Shown in pieces: positions 38,944-59,803 of a DNA stretch of 64,000 nucleotides. How positions within the stretch are numbered: position 1 is the first letter of the stretch; the number at the start of each line of letters is the position of its first letter. Below the pieces are notes generated by a model. That model did not search any database. It had not been told where the DNA came from and was given only the letters and a program-made list of their open reading frames with translations. Both the position numbers and the translations under genes were made by a program. Where the stretch lies: assembly GCA_008933995.1 (NCBI GenBank), contig WARS01000033.1, positions 7,309,787 through 7,373,786 of the forward strand. The letters run 5' to 3'. The DNA comes from Datnioides undecimradiatus. Taxonomy: Eukaryota; Chordata; Actinopteri; Lobotiformes; Datnioididae.

Positions 38944-39882
38944 TTATAGGAAGGAGTCACACCATTCTTTAAGACAGCCATAGCAGTCACCTTGTTGTTT
39001 GGCATTTGCCCCACAAGTGTCCTTCAGCCAGTCCCGGAAAAGCTCCTCGTCTTTCTTTAGAACTAGAAACTGCCCGAGGACAACGTACGCCTGTGGAAGG
39101 AGAGTGATGAACACACTTCAGCAAGTCAAATTCAGACAGGAATGCAAGTGTTGCAGGATTATTGACAATACGCGCCCTGCTGTCCAGGTGCATGTTTAGT
39201 TAGCACAGGTGAGTGATTCTTTATGGTGATGATTAAATGACTAACACAGCAGTTATAAGGAAAAGTAATGTTGTTTACAGTACACTGAAAAAATTATCTT
39301 AAGACGTTCCTCTCACAAACACGAACTCCAGAGAGAGACATTTTCAAGACAACTGTGGGTTGACTCATACAGTACACTTGGAAGGAGACGTTTAGGGCAG
39401 GGGGTATTCAGTGGCTTGCAGTCTGTAAAACCACCACTAGATGCCACTAAATCCTACACACTAACCTTTAATTTGATTTCAACCCATGACCACCTAATTA
39501 TGGTGTTAGAATGAAAGCTGACACATTTAAAAAATATCACTTTATAGGTAACACTCAAAAACAGGTAACAGTTGCTTTAATGCAGCAATATCTGCTACTG
39601 GCTATTTGATCAGAATTTTATGTGAACATTCTGTAAACTAGGATTTTCCATGTTACCCCAACAGAGCAGATTACAGGAATGGTGCATTTTGTAAGTGTGG
39701 TGAATTCCAAAAAGGTTTATACTGTCGTAAAAGGTGGGGAAAAAAATTCAGATCACCTTATCAAAACCTTTATCCTTTAGTCTTTCGCCAAGGACCTCTC
39801 CAATACCAGCAAGAGCCATCACAGACTTCTCACCCATGGGCTCAGCCACAAAATCTTTGTGTTTTTGAGATGTCGACGACAT
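38944..39882 (-). CDS. banf1: barrier-to-autointegration factor (BAF)
   Basis: Two coding exons, 39882-39757 and 39090-38944, join in phase 0 to give 90 residues, one more than human. The start [19 protein letters not shown] is followed by the helix-hairpin-helix segment [19 protein letters not shown], then [16 protein letters not shown] and the Cys-rich end [13 protein letters not shown]. The family binds double-stranded DNA without sequence preference as a dimer. It bridges chromatin to LEM-domain proteins and lamin at the nuclear envelope and helps nuclear reassembly after mitosis. Ser/Thr at positions 2-5 correspond to the VRK1 phosphorylation sites. The one extra residue is in this N-terminal cluster. 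The coding exon acceptor is at 39890, so a 5' non-coding exon lies upstream. Confidence 0.97.
39091..39756 (-). other. banf1: banf1 coding intron
   Basis: A 666-bp GT-AG intron between codons DK and AY. It includes a CTCF-like ACCACTAGATGCC near 39432. No other feature was seen. Confidence 0.8.
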
Positions 39883-40474
39883 GGCTGCGCTGTAGGATGA
39901 CATGGAAAACAGAGTACATGGTTAAGGGTCTGCTAAACACGGTCATTGGGTGATGTAACATGAAGTAAAGAGAAAAAAGTGCCCTGTTAAATATTTGGTT
40001 TCAAATTAGTGTACAATCCACACACACCACCCAACACTTGAAATATGCCATGGTCGTGATGTGCTGGGTGTGTTCAAAAGCAATCTTCGCTTCACTACAG
40101 ATGCTTTGTCTGTTGAGTCAAAAGCACTGCATTGTTTCACTGGAATGCCCTGGGGGAGTGTAACAGGTTGAAAGTCCCACTGACAACAAAAGTTCTGTTT
40201 TTGGGGGGGGTTTCCCCGTGATACACCTTGTGCACAAGTTCAATATAAAATGAATTATGTTATCCCTGAGAGAAAGCTCATAAGCATTATAAATGAAAAT
40301 GAAAAACAGAACAACGTATTTTTTATACTCGTAGATAGAATGACTAGCAACAATACATTATACCTCGAGTCTTAAATTGCGCGCGCAATACACCTCGTTG
40401 CTAACAGCTTTAGCATATCGAGCTAACGTCCACTAGCTTTGGGCTGAGTTTGTTTCCATACGAGTCGTCAGTAC

Positions 40475-40880
40475 CTGTAAACAGGGGTGTGTGCTTAGTT
40501 AAAATATTGTGATATTGTTAGAGTGGACTAATGCTCGCCGTAGCGCGGTCGTAGGAGTTAGCGATGTGAAGCTAGCGCGAACGTTTCTAACGTTAGCTGA
40601 GCTCAGGCGCTTTCAAATGAACCGACCGGGAACGGTCTAGCTTCAGCGCCAGATCACAAATTACTCTTAACTTTTTCACTTGTTACCGCCGTATGCTAGT
40701 TTTTTGCTACTGAAATATTTTGGCCAACATTAATCGCTGCAAGATGTTTCCATTGGCTTACATTTCAATGCTTCGTCAAGGCTGAATATCACCGTATTTC
40801 GACTGCAAATCGTAGTTTCTGTTTCTGTCCAGGCACTAGCGACCACAATGCAATGCGGCCTCTTACGCCCTTACGTCATG
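40475..40880 (-). promoter_or_regulatory. banf1: banf1 promoter and probable non-coding first exon
   Basis: The CpG-containing segment ends, on the minus strand, in a good donor TTACAG|GTACTG (40475/40474) that could splice to the acceptor CCTACAG at 39890. A CRE (TTACGTCA) lies at 40871-40878. The transcription start is probably in 40700-40870, but this is inference. Confidence 0.45.
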
Positions 40881-41849
40881 AAGTTACGTTACCTTCGTTT
40901 GGGGGAGGGGGGGTCTCTTTTTTTCTAACCCAGCTATAGACTCGCAGGAATGCAACAGTCCATTCGTTCAACAGCAATTTGCGCTATAACTTAACATTTC
41001 AATATTAAAACAGAATCGGCTTTATAAGTCAAGGGAGTGTAGACACTCAAGGTCTTTGACAGCGGCTTTAAGTTGGTCTCAGATGCACATAGGAACACGA
41101 TAGATAGAAATAAACACAACTATAAACGAAAACAAAGCTGAGCAAAGATAGGAAAATAAACATTTGACTGTAATGAGAAAATAGAGGGGCACTTAAACAC
41201 ACACAAAAGCCAACACAGTCTATTCAAATTGTTTCTGTAAACTGTACATTAACATCAGTACAAATTTATGAATGTGTTACTTGCAAAACAAGCAATCAGT
41301 AAATTAGTTATGTTGGTCTTTGAAGAGAACTTCGATGAAAAGTAGCTACAGTGCGCAGAGCTACAACCCAGCCCACACTGTCAGTTTCAGGAAACTCAAT
41401 ATCAAAATCATGTTCTCTTAACATACTCCAGTTTTGTTATGCCCCAAGTAGAGCTGAGTGAAAATTAGTATTACTTTACCCTTACTTTAACCCTTCCTTT
41501 GATCAAAATTAGAATTACCTAAATTCTGTTGAATATTATAACTCATATCAAATGTGGTGCCTTCTAAAAATAAATGCAGCAAACTTGCTATTACTTGATG
41601 ACACTGATACAGTTTGTATTAGTGTTAGCAATGAGCTTCTGTACAACGGATTAGACCCTTAATTAATTATTGTTTATATGGTATGTTAATACAAGGTGCT
41701 CCTCTGCCAGTCCATTATCAAACCCTGGAAAAATGACACTGGGCAAATTGTTCTCTTGTTTATTATAAGTAGATATCAGCTGTGTGGAATATTTCATACA
41801 ACACTACAAGCAACACAGCAAAACAGTGATTATTGCTTTAAGGGTGAAT
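40881..41849. other. intergenic DNA between banf1 promoter and prdx5 3' end
   Basis: A G-rich run (about 40902-40913) next to the banf1 promoter, otherwise AT-rich sequence with no gene recognised. Confidence 0.55.
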
Positions 41850-41855
41850 TTTATT
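41850..41855 (-). other. prdx5: poly(A) signal for prdx5
   Basis: TTTATT on the plus strand is AATAAA on the minus strand, about 230 bases after the prdx5 stop codon. A second copy is at 41759-41764. Confidence 0.5.
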
Positions 41856-42085
41856 CACTCACTAGTAACAGTATACAGATGATGAATGATTCTTTGGATT
41901 ACCATTCATGCCAAGGTTGTGCGCATTAATTACTTTCCAGCTTTGTTTTTGACACTAGCATCCATGTAACATTTGCATCCATCTTTGGAAAAAGGAGGAA
42001 ACTAGTACAGGTGGTGGGGGATTGTCAGTGCAACCTCTACTGTAACTCACTTCTTGCAGTGTGGTTTAATAAGCTCTTAATAACT

Positions 42086-44588
42086 CTACAGCTCAGAGAG
42101 AATATTGGAAGCCAGGCTGCAGGTCAGCCCAGTGCCATCGGGCTCCACATTGATCTTCTTCACAACTCCATCTTCCACCAACATAGAATATCTGAAACAC
42201 ACGATGAGGTACACACTGATTTATAGCTATGAACTTTAAATGTACTTGTCAGACACTGATTGGAATGCAGTAGGATGTCAGGATTTAAAGATTTAAAGAC
42301 TGAATAAAAGATTTATTCTTGGAGCATGATCCTGAATGTAATTTAGTAAGCAAGTAGAAGAGAAATGAAATGAAATATTGATATTATAAGTGACATCTGC
42401 ACAATGAAAAGAGAGTCCAGTGGTACAGATTCAAGAACTTGCACAAGTTTAAATGAGTGCGCCCCATTGTTCATTACGCCATAATAACGGAGACCTTGTC
42501 GAGTATTATGCTTCTTTAACTGATGAAAAACAACATATGACCGATCTGTTATTGAAACCCCAGGAAAAAAGAGAAAGGATCATTACCTCTTGGATCGCTT
42601 GTTTCCAAGTACCTGCACAATCTGATCACTGTCAAGTAACAGGTCGACTGCCTAGAAAGGAAAGAAAGAAAAAGACAGGTGAGTACACGCAATCACATTA
42701 AATAGAAGTTAAATACACCAGACATTTAGTTTTACCTTTGTAAAAGCTCCAGTGGGGTCAGCGAGCATTCGAACCTGCAGGAGAAAGAAGCAGTAAGTAC
42801 AATATTTTTAATGCCTGAAATATCAAAGAGCATTTCATTTCTTTATTTAGTGCGTTATCATTAACCTCTCTATTCTGAAACAAGGCCACTTTGAAAATTG
42901 TGTCAGTAAACTAATGTCCTACTTGTTTGTACAGCACAGCACAATGGACTAACACAGAACCTGCTAATCACACCCAAAAAAAGCAGTGGTCCACACCTTG
43001 CCTTCTGCTCCATGCTCTTTTCCCCAAGCAGCCATGACGAATGCATCATTGACAGAAACGCAGGCGACTTCCTGTATACCTTTACTCTTCAATTCCTCAG
43101 CCTGCTGCACAAAACCTGGGAGGTGAGTCTGAAAGCAACAAGAGTAATACATCATCAGTTGGTGCAAAGAGGATAGTGTCTGAGACACAGCAAATGGCGG
43201 TAAAAGTATTGACTCAACCTTGGAACAACCAGGGGTAAAAGCTCCAGGTACAGCAAAGAGGACTCCCTTCTTCCCCTTGAAGAGCTGGTCCATAGCCACC
43301 TTATTTCCTGGCTCCCCCTCCTGGACCTCCACAGCAGGGAGCTGTTCACCAACCTGTTATTGAGAAGACAATGTACAAGAAACTAGACACAGCCTCTCAA
43401 TTTACCATAAAACAAGATATACAGTGTAAACCGCTGACACTAATATTTCCATAAGACACTGCTTCATGCTTTCAGACCAGTGAAGCCATGGACATTAGCA
43501 AAATAATATCGCTAGACAGGTATTTATACACATCAGTGTTCTTGCTTTACAGCCGTAGAAAGCAGAACAATTTTAATAATAGTTTAATTACGTTCCACAC
43601 ATACTTTGAAAGGAAAGATGTGCACAGAACAAGAACGAAAGTTTATATAAGCATGTTTTAATCATCAGGCCTCTCAGTAACGTTTATACTAGAGCCTGCT
43701 GGTTGCAACACATGATGTGCATAATCTTCTCAGGATTGATATTTGACCAGTAGTAGGCGCAGACTGGAGCAGGTGGCCACTGGAGGGCGACAAATCATCA
43801 CAGGACTCTGCAGGTTAAAATGGCCGGGTGTTTAAAATTAAGACTGACGTTGATGGATTAGAAAGCGACACACTTTAACACACGCAGTCCTTAAAATCAT
43901 TTTCAGAAAGCGTTGAAATATGCAGAACACGTTTACAATTTTATGCACTTGAAGATATTTTCAGAAAATAGGGTTTGTACATAGGACGTGTGAAGCACAG
44001 GGACGCCTTTACATGTCAATTAGTTAACCTTCTTCCCCTAGTTGTGCCTGTGCATGTGCTGACGCTATATTAAAAATAAGACAAGGCAACATAAGTTTAA
44101 TGATAACCGTCAAAAACGTCTTTAAATATGCCTAGTCTTTTCTGAGTGTGTATGTCATGTTATGAACGCGTCTGCATAAACCAGGCGACGGCTAACGTAA
44201 ACATTGACAGTTTGCATTATGCTACGTTCAAATCCAGCCTGGCAGGTGTTGAGGAAGTTGCTGTTACCATACAGAGAGGACGGTAGCGCCCGTGATAAAC
44301 AAATTCGTTCCAAGCTAACGGCTGTCATGGCGACGGATATGAGAGGGACAGTTAGCACGGGGAGCAGAGAGTACGGCGAAGGATGTAGCCGTATATTAAA
44401 GTAGTTAACACTTGGTAAAACTCAACGACATGTCACTGCACAAGCCATGTAGCTCATTCAACTGACGTTAGCTACAGGCGTGAGAAGTTTACCTGGATTG
44501 GCATTTTGGCGTTGGAAGAAGTGTGTAGCAGCCTCGCGCACTGGACGACACGGGTGCTCCTGATGAGAGTGGATGTAACGGAAAGCAT
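42086..44588 (-). CDS. prdx5: peroxiredoxin 5 (atypical 2-Cys, mitochondrial)
   Basis: Six coding exons, 44588-44493, 43353-43219, 43128-42997, 42774-42736, 42651-42587 and 42191-42086, give 190 residues. The first 28 ([14 protein letters not shown]...) are Arg/Ser/Leu-rich without acids, a mitochondrial leader. A second Met at 29 would give a 162-residue cytosolic form, the length of mature human PRDX5. The domain holds the peroxidatic site PGAFTPGC (Thr72, Cys75), Cys100 in VACVSVND and the resolving Cys180 in TGLTCSLA. The enzyme reduces H2O2, alkyl peroxides and peroxynitrite through an intramolecular Cys75-Cys180 disulfide recycled by thioredoxin. The C-terminus is SEL, whereas the human protein ends SQL, a peroxisomal signal. 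All junctions have GT-AG ends and keep frame. Confidence 0.97.
43774..43790 (+). promoter_or_regulatory. strong CTCF-like motif
   Basis: TGGCCACTGGAGGGCGA matches nearly every strong position of the vertebrate CTCF matrix. It lies in prdx5 intron 1, about 0.8 kb from the start exon. By-eye match only. Confidence 0.45.
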
Positions 44589-44760
44589 TGTGGCACGCTT
44601 TACACCCAGCTAGCTCGCCTCAAAGTAATAACGCAGGGTGGCTAGCTGTGGTGTGTCCCGTGTTGCGTTCAGGCACACCTTGACCCGATTTAGCGGTACT
44701 GTCACTGTAACTCACTACACTGTTACCTTCTGTACAATCCCACACTGAGTTTGGCTGTTG
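44589..44760 (-). promoter_or_regulatory. prdx5: prdx5 promoter region
   Basis: The start-codon exon has no upstream acceptor of quality nearby, so transcription probably begins within about 150 bp. The segment is moderately GC-rich and no TATA box was seen. Confidence 0.4.
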
Positions 44761-45890
44761 GGATTTAACCGAGCTTCGAGATCTGGGCCTGCTAAATCTT
44801 TATTTACTGCGCCATCTGTTAGCTTGAAGCCACATGTCTAATGTAAAATTTGCTGGGTTGTTATCTATGTGTTCATTACGTTATAAATTGAAAGTTTGGC
44901 TGGTCGGGACAGTTCTGATAAAGGAAATGATCTTTTAATATCTATCAATCATTAATTATAAAGCAAGGTGAAACCAACATTTAGCTGGATTAAGTGTAAA
45001 ACATTTTAATAGAATCAGTGTTTCTTACACACCCTAAGCCTGGTAAATAGCTCAGGTGCAGTCATTGGCAGTCCTTGACAGATTTGTCCGGATAATGCCG
45101 CTGTAGAGCGTAACACTTTCAGTGTTCTTTCACAAAATTGACCAGTAAGCCAGAAGTGAAACAAAGCTCCAAACGTTATTGCAAAAACACACAAAGAGAA
45201 AATTATCTACAGTGGTAGAATAAGTGGAACCATTTACTCCAGTGTTCATTTGTCATGCTGAGTAGCTGCACATGGAGTCAGTCCAGCAGTGTTGTGCACA
45301 ATCTTTGAAGGGCTTTTGCTTTTCATCGGTTGTGTGTCAAATGTGCAATGCATGGTTCACAATATTAATGATGAAATACAAAGTTTCAACACTAGTCACA
45401 CTATGGCGGCTGAATGCCTATATATTTATACACACACACACACACGCAAACATATACACACATAAATATACAGGGAGAGATGAGACCAATGATATGCGGT
45501 GGTGGTGGTGTGTCCATTTATTACACAACACAAAGCACCTACAATAACCCACTACCTGTTGCGTCAGACAGTGGAAGATCTCACTTTTTTCACAGTGATT
45601 TTTATGTGGACATGTTTAGACAAGGACATCAAACTTTTATCTAAATGAAACAAAAAAAAAAAAAAGAGCCTACACACAGAAATTCACAGCCAATATCACA
45701 CACAAAAATAAAGCAGTGTCAACAAACAACGGTAAATTGAGTAAAAAATAGAATTTAATCATTTAAATAGTCTTTCAAAATACAAACATTGATTTGAACT
45801 TCTAAATAATATAACGTTTAGTTGCTATTCTTCATTATAACTGGCAATGTTAAATGTACACTGTGGCTATACAAGGAAATGTGTGAGGTT
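44761..45890. other. intergenic DNA between prdx5 promoter and esrra 3' end
   Basis: No gene seen. It contains a CTCF-like CTAACAGATGGCGCAG on the minus strand (about 44806-44822), a CA microsatellite (about 45431-45450) and a 13-base poly-A near 45652. Confidence 0.5.
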
Positions 45891-45896
45891 TGGTAA

Positions 45897-48558
45897 TTTA
45901 TTGTATTGCTCATTTATATTAATGCGCACATATTTAATAAAACTACAAATGACTTTATAATTTTAACAGTGACTCTGCAAATGACCATGTCTTCACCCTA
46001 ACCCACCGTACCTAAAACATATCTGTATGCTAATGAAATATCTACCTTTGTGTAAATGACCAAGTTATTATGAAGAAATTTTAACAGCTGTAATTCGACC
46101 CAGGCATCTGTATTTATTTGTTTGCTTCAGAATTCTGGTTACTTTTTGAAAAAATTACATTAGTAAACAAATCTGAAGCCGAACAACTTTTTTTAAATGA
46201 CAGAAATATGTAAGCTGTAACCTTGGGACTCTAAACAGATGAAACAGAGAGTCCTAGACATCAGTCCCTGCTCCACAGTGCTAGCTGTTTCTAATATAAC
46301 AGCTGCGTGCTACAAGCTGATCTCTTACAATTTGAACTGCCATAAATGACCTCCAGCGTTTCTGAGTTGCACCATTATTCCCGTGAAAACATACCAACTT
46401 TAGGCTTGCCCCCCAGTGTGAGATGCTTTGTACCATGGGGTATCTTATAAAGCATGATTAATGAGCCATATACACCTTAATGTTATGAAAACAAAGGGGG
46501 AAATGATCTCAGGTGTTTGCACAACTGCAAGACATTCAATAAACCAAATATTCAAATCGACAAGTCAAAGGTCAACAATTACATTTGTCTCCACAGTTAT
46601 TTGGCCATCTGGCTTACTCTGCCTCCTGAGGTAGCCCTCTGTAGCCTCACCATGCTGCTAAATCTATAGAGCCATGTAAATTGATCCCTAAAATGACAAT
46701 CAGCTTCAGAAAACACACCACTGCTTACATAAAAAACAATTAGTATTCATAATATCCTGAATGGAAAGCTTCATTTCAATACCAAACCCACAACAGTGTC
46801 ACAATGTAAATAAAATACCCTTAAATCCTAGAAAGGAAAATGTATGAAAAAGCAAGTTTCAAGTCTTTACAAATTTCAGAACACTGTAAGCTGCACAAGT
46901 TATAATTGCAATGGGGAATTTGTATCACATTTGCTGGCTTTATCTTTCACTATAAATTGCATGTTTTCTGTTTTTAAATGGAACTGTACATGGCTAAAGG
47001 TTAATGGCCCTTTGGCCACTACATATTATATTTATGCATCTGATTGTGACATCAGATACTGGAGCCTTGCATTGCATGTGAAGCTTCTTAACAATGATCA
47101 GTTCTAATGAAAGTATACAAACCTGCTGAACAATGAGTTGGACTTTCAGGACGTTGGTTTCAACATCCAAAACAAAGATGTTGCATATGTTGCATTTCTT
47201 GTTGTCCTGAGCCCATTACGGCCACTTACAAGTTAAAGTACGTACACAAAGGAGGGATCTCACATTGTAACAACTGAGATCTTTTATGCAACGTTCAGCG
47301 TTACTGCAGAAAATGCAGCAAAATCTCATCATACACATATCAATCATATGGGTTAGTGTTAGACATTTTAGCCCAATAATCAAAAAGGTCAAATAGATCA
47401 CATCATTATTTCTGGACAGCGCAGCTGCTGAAGTCAAAAATAGTGGTTAGATCTAGTGAAGGAAGATAGTATAAAAAAGCAGATGAGGCATATGTATTTC
47501 TTTTCGAACCACTGTTGTCGCCACACTGGCTTTAATGTCAAAGAGCTGTATTCTTCCCTGATCTCAGTGTAGCTCATTGGTTTGGACTGCACACGGATGC
47601 ACACTTTTGCTTGTACGGAAGCCAGTTCTTTGTGTACCAATAGGACTTACATACAACACTGAATATATTACCTTCCAAGCAGATCATTTTATGAGCACAC
47701 AATCTTCATACACACTTCTCCTCGACAACAAATCCATTGCACAACCTTTTATAAAGAATCCTGCACCTACTATGTACACCAGTGGTTCCCAACTCTAGAG
47801 TCAGACCCCAAAGGTTCCAGTGGTTTTCTCTCTTAGCAGACTTTTCAATCTCTTCGCTGCTGCCCAGACCAGTCTCTACTAGAGGCTGGAACTGAAAAAA
47901 AAACAACACTTGGGGTCTTAAGAGCTGAGAACTACTGATATTCATATACAGCTAGATGTCCCACCATTTTATCCACATTTTAAATGTGACAGACAATAAT
48001 CGAGTCATTATATTGCTTTTAACATATTGCAAGTAATTCCTATGAATTTGCCTACAACGGCACACTAAACTATAGTAAATACAAGCACTCCATGTGCATG
48101 TCAGTCTGACCCTATACTGGACCCTCAAGCCTTTCACCAGATATGTTATTATGGCTTTTATGAGTAGATGTTGCATTATTTTAAAAAGTTCAAAAGCCAC
48201 ATGATTGCAGTCTGTTCTCGGGTACCTAAATGTTGTTCTTCAGTGGTTATGCAACTGCAGATTGATGCTGTGATGGAACACGTTGTGAAAATAGTTGAAA
48301 CTGAGAAGATTTCTGGCATTCATGTTATATCATGTTTTCACTCTTAGATCTCTGAGCCGTTTGCAGAAGTTTGGCAGTTACATCTTACTGTAAATAACCA
48401 ATTCCCAATTAGGGACACAAAGTTCTTTTTCTTTTCCTTTCTTCGCGTAGCCTCATTTTTAGACCTCTAGTAAAATCTTTCATTTCCCACAAACCACTCA
48501 TCCACTCTTGAAGACTAGGTCTCTGCTGTGTCTTTACTCTGCATCCTCTGCCTCCACT
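45897..48558 (-). other. esrra: probable esrra 3' UTR (up to about 2.6 kb)
   Basis: Non-coding AT-rich sequence after the stop. Minus-strand AATAAA hexamers lie at 46120-46115 and 45902-45897. A hAT-like MITE at 47780-47937 would then lie inside the UTR. The true end is not determined. Confidence 0.35.
47780..47937. mobile_element. non-autonomous hAT-like element (158 bp)
   Basis: The ends CAGTGGTTCCCAACT and AGCTGAGAACTACTG form a 15-bp imperfect terminal inverted repeat of the hAT/Charlie type, the same class of end as the copy at 13069. The 8-bp flanks ATGTACAC and ATATTCAT match at five of eight. There is no coding capacity. Confidence 0.62.
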
Positions 48559-56807
<8,249 letters not shown>

Positions 56808-56960
56808 CTGATAACGGTGACCAGTATAGCACTTAAGTCTCTACTCGGTGTGATATCATGGCACAGGTTTGACAGAAAATCGCTCTCCAGACTGCCTGCG
56901 CCTGCTAGCTCGTGTCGGCTATGTGTTGAGGGGCCGGGCTACAGTCGGCTGTCTCTACCA
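56808..56960 (-). promoter_or_regulatory. esrra: proximal esrra promoter and probable non-coding first exon
   Basis: A CpG-richer segment ends on the minus strand in a strong donor (TATCAG|GTAAGA at 56808/56807). It would splice to the acceptor at 53131 before the esrra start. The TSS is guessed to lie within 56880-56960. No TATA box was seen. Confidence 0.55.
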
Positions 56961-57934
56961 GCAGGTAGATGATTAGGGATGGATAGAGTGGAGCTAAAGC
57001 ACATTTGCTCAAGGAGCACTCTGGATACAGTTTGACAAAAGCTCTATCCATCATCACTTGCGGCTAAATATTAACAGAAAATGTATTTTAGATAAGGGTT
57101 AGTATAATGTCTTCTACTAACTTTAATTTGATCTCATGTGAGATGACATTGGACAAATATGTTCACTTCTTACTGTAAATTTAATATTGGCATAAACTTG
57201 CTGGTAAAGTCAAAATATAAGCTTAATATCAGTGCATTAGTCATTAATGAAATGTATCAAATACTAATTTCATCAGATAACTGATGAAGGAGACAAAGTG
57301 TGACTGATAATTATCTGACGGACGGTATTCATTCAATTTGTGTTCAGTTGTTTTGTTGTACCATATATTTCAAGTATCTAGCTTTACACTGGCACATATT
57401 TTGACTGATAAACAGAAAGGTTTAATTTTATTTTCCCGGGGCTCTAACAGCATCCCAAAAAAAGAACTTCAAGATGATGTCATCATTTGGCCCTTCAGAG
57501 GGATAACCTTCTCCCTACACTGGATATGGGACAATCGCCTAATGCTTTATGTTACTTAAGCAATCTAGTCACCGCTTCATATGCTTCTTGTCTCTCACTT
57601 AACCTTTTCAGGATTTGCAGGGCAACCACCGCCCACCCCAACAATATGAGATGATTAATTGTAACAGAATGGCGCTACTGCTAACTGCTGGTAATATTTT
57701 AATTATATGAACCTATATAGAATCATCTTCAAAATCATTCTCTCCCTTTTTGCTGTATTTCTCTACATCTCCCTTATGCCTGTGAGTATTTTTGAAGCAG
57801 ACATTGACACTGACAACAAAAAGTCCACCACAGCCTTACAAGAATGACTTGTCCGGCCAAATAACAGGCATAATCCTTGCGGCAGTGTAGCATAATATTT
57901 CATCAGCATAAAAAGTGATGTGAAAACAGATTAC

Positions 57935-58037
57935 CTGTTTGCTGAGCTGGAGATTGAAGCCTATATATTTGTGACTCCCAGTGGTAGCTCAATGAAGTGC
58001 TATTGCTTTCGGTTGAAGTGTGCAGTTTTCAGGACAC
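57935..58037 (-). other. esrra: candidate esrra alternative non-coding exon
   Basis: On the minus strand a 103-base segment is bounded by a good acceptor (GCTTACTTTGCAG|GTGTCC) and a good donor (CAAACAG|GTAATC). It could lie between the distal exon at 59.8 kb and the coding exon. It has no long open frame. Splice-signal evidence only. Confidence 0.35.
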
Positions 58038-58620
58038 CTGCAAAGTAAGCAAAGGTTTTTGAGTGCCGTCACAGAATTTACAGCCAAGTCACTTTTCATT
58101 TCCCCACCTGCCAGTTGTGATTTAATGGTCACAACCCTATATACGGTCCAGCCTCATAATAACCATGATGAGTGAGAACTTGTTGTAAACATTTGATCTT
58201 TAATCTTTCAATATGTGCCAGATGTAAGTGGGCAATAGTCTTGTTTCTTCTGGTAAGTCACATTTACTATCCTAAGAGTGACTTTTCCTTCAGAAGACAA
58301 ATATTGCACTGTATCTATCCAGATTTCTGCAAGCTGCTCGAGTACCCTCCCCCTTGTGCTGCGTGACACACTCCAAAGGTCACAGTCACAGGAATGCTTG
58401 AAGGACAGACAGAGTAAAGCCAACACCTTGTCTCTCACTCCTACAAAGTCATAAGCTGAAGTTTGGTGATAACTCTCTGTAAATAATTAAAGAGGCCTGT
58501 TTTAATAAACATTAATAAATAAAGCCTTACATGAAACATAATTTAAGTTACTTTTTATCATGTTATAATGAAAAGAAAGTGGGCAACATTAAAAGCCAAA
58601 TTGCAGTATAGAAGAACCTC

Positions 58621-58631
58621 AGGGGGGGGGG
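58621..58631. repeat. poly-G tract
   Basis: A run of nine or more G is read directly in otherwise AT-rich DNA. Confidence 0.8.
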
Positions 58632-58724
58632 TTTATTTTTTTCAAGCAACATTAATCTTGAATAACATGGCTGTGGTATGTGGATACAAATTGTGATGGT
58701 GTAGTCACACACTTTGGGAGTGAT

Positions 58725-58800
58725 CAGATACATTACATACTATTCATACTACATACTATTCATTTGCTATTCAAAGACTATTCATTTGCATTCAAAACGT
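58725..58800. repeat. degenerate tandem repeat, CATACTATTCAT units
   Basis: CATACTATTCAT occurs twice, then CTATTCATTTGC occurs twice in slightly altered form within 75 bases. A local tandem duplication. Confidence 0.55.
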
Positions 58801-59803
58801 GGATTTAGATTTAAATCATAGCAAACAATGGCACAAACCAGTGGTTGGCATAAACACAACCTATTCTTTGTTCTGAATGATATTTCTGAATACACCCTTT
58901 CCCTTCAAATTCATATAAAGTTAAGTGACATAGTGCATAAACCAGTCCTTCCTTGGTCTTTAATGGTTTTAAAGCTGTCTTATGGCTTTGTTAGGGGACA
59001 TCGGCAGTCTTTGACACTGATAATGCATCATACTGACTACATAAAACTCAGTTTGAGGCTTTTAAATGCGGCGCACCGTGGAGACGGCGAGAACAGCACC
59101 CAGGGGTGACCTTGCCTACTGATCTCGGACCGGTGAAAGGTTAATTGCCATAGTGGATTATGCCTCAAGATCAGTGACCTCAATCCTAGTCCAGCAGGCT
59201 CGGTGTCTTGCATAGTTCAGTGTGTTAAGGCATAAAGAAGAATACCTCTGGAGGGTTAAAATGCTGATAAAAGCTACAGTGTGCACAGTTGAAGAAGTGC
59301 AGGGTGTTATGTATCCATGCAAGACTCGCCTTTTAAGTGAGGATGACATACTTTGAACCATATGAGGACATTTATCCGCTGCATCGTTTGCGACCATGGC
59401 CATGCATACTTAATAACTGACCGTGCATCCCATTTATTAAGACATTTAGCGGCGAGGGTATCGGCTATTACAGCATTAGCCATTACAAAGTGTCCAAGCA
59501 TTTAGTTACGCGTGAATTAGTCAGTGAGTAGTTTCTGAGTGTCGTGTAGCCTGAATAGGAAGCTTGCACTGCAAATCCTTCCACAATGTATTAAATATGT
59601 ATTCAGCAGCTCGTGCCCCCTACCCCCAATAACGTGGCCACGCGAACTTAGCTCTGCCAGGCGAATCGTGCATGCACATCAGGCTTCCGTCAAGACAGCT
59701 GACATCTCCGCGAACGGATTAGTAATAAAATAAAAGGATGAATGATAGCTTCAACACACACTGTGCTCTATGTCTGCGTTGTAAGAGGAGGAGAGCTACT
59801 TAC

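Noticed and set aside
44589-48558. TRMT112 between prdx5 and esrra, as in human
   Set aside because: No frame in this interval resembles TRMT112 on either strand.
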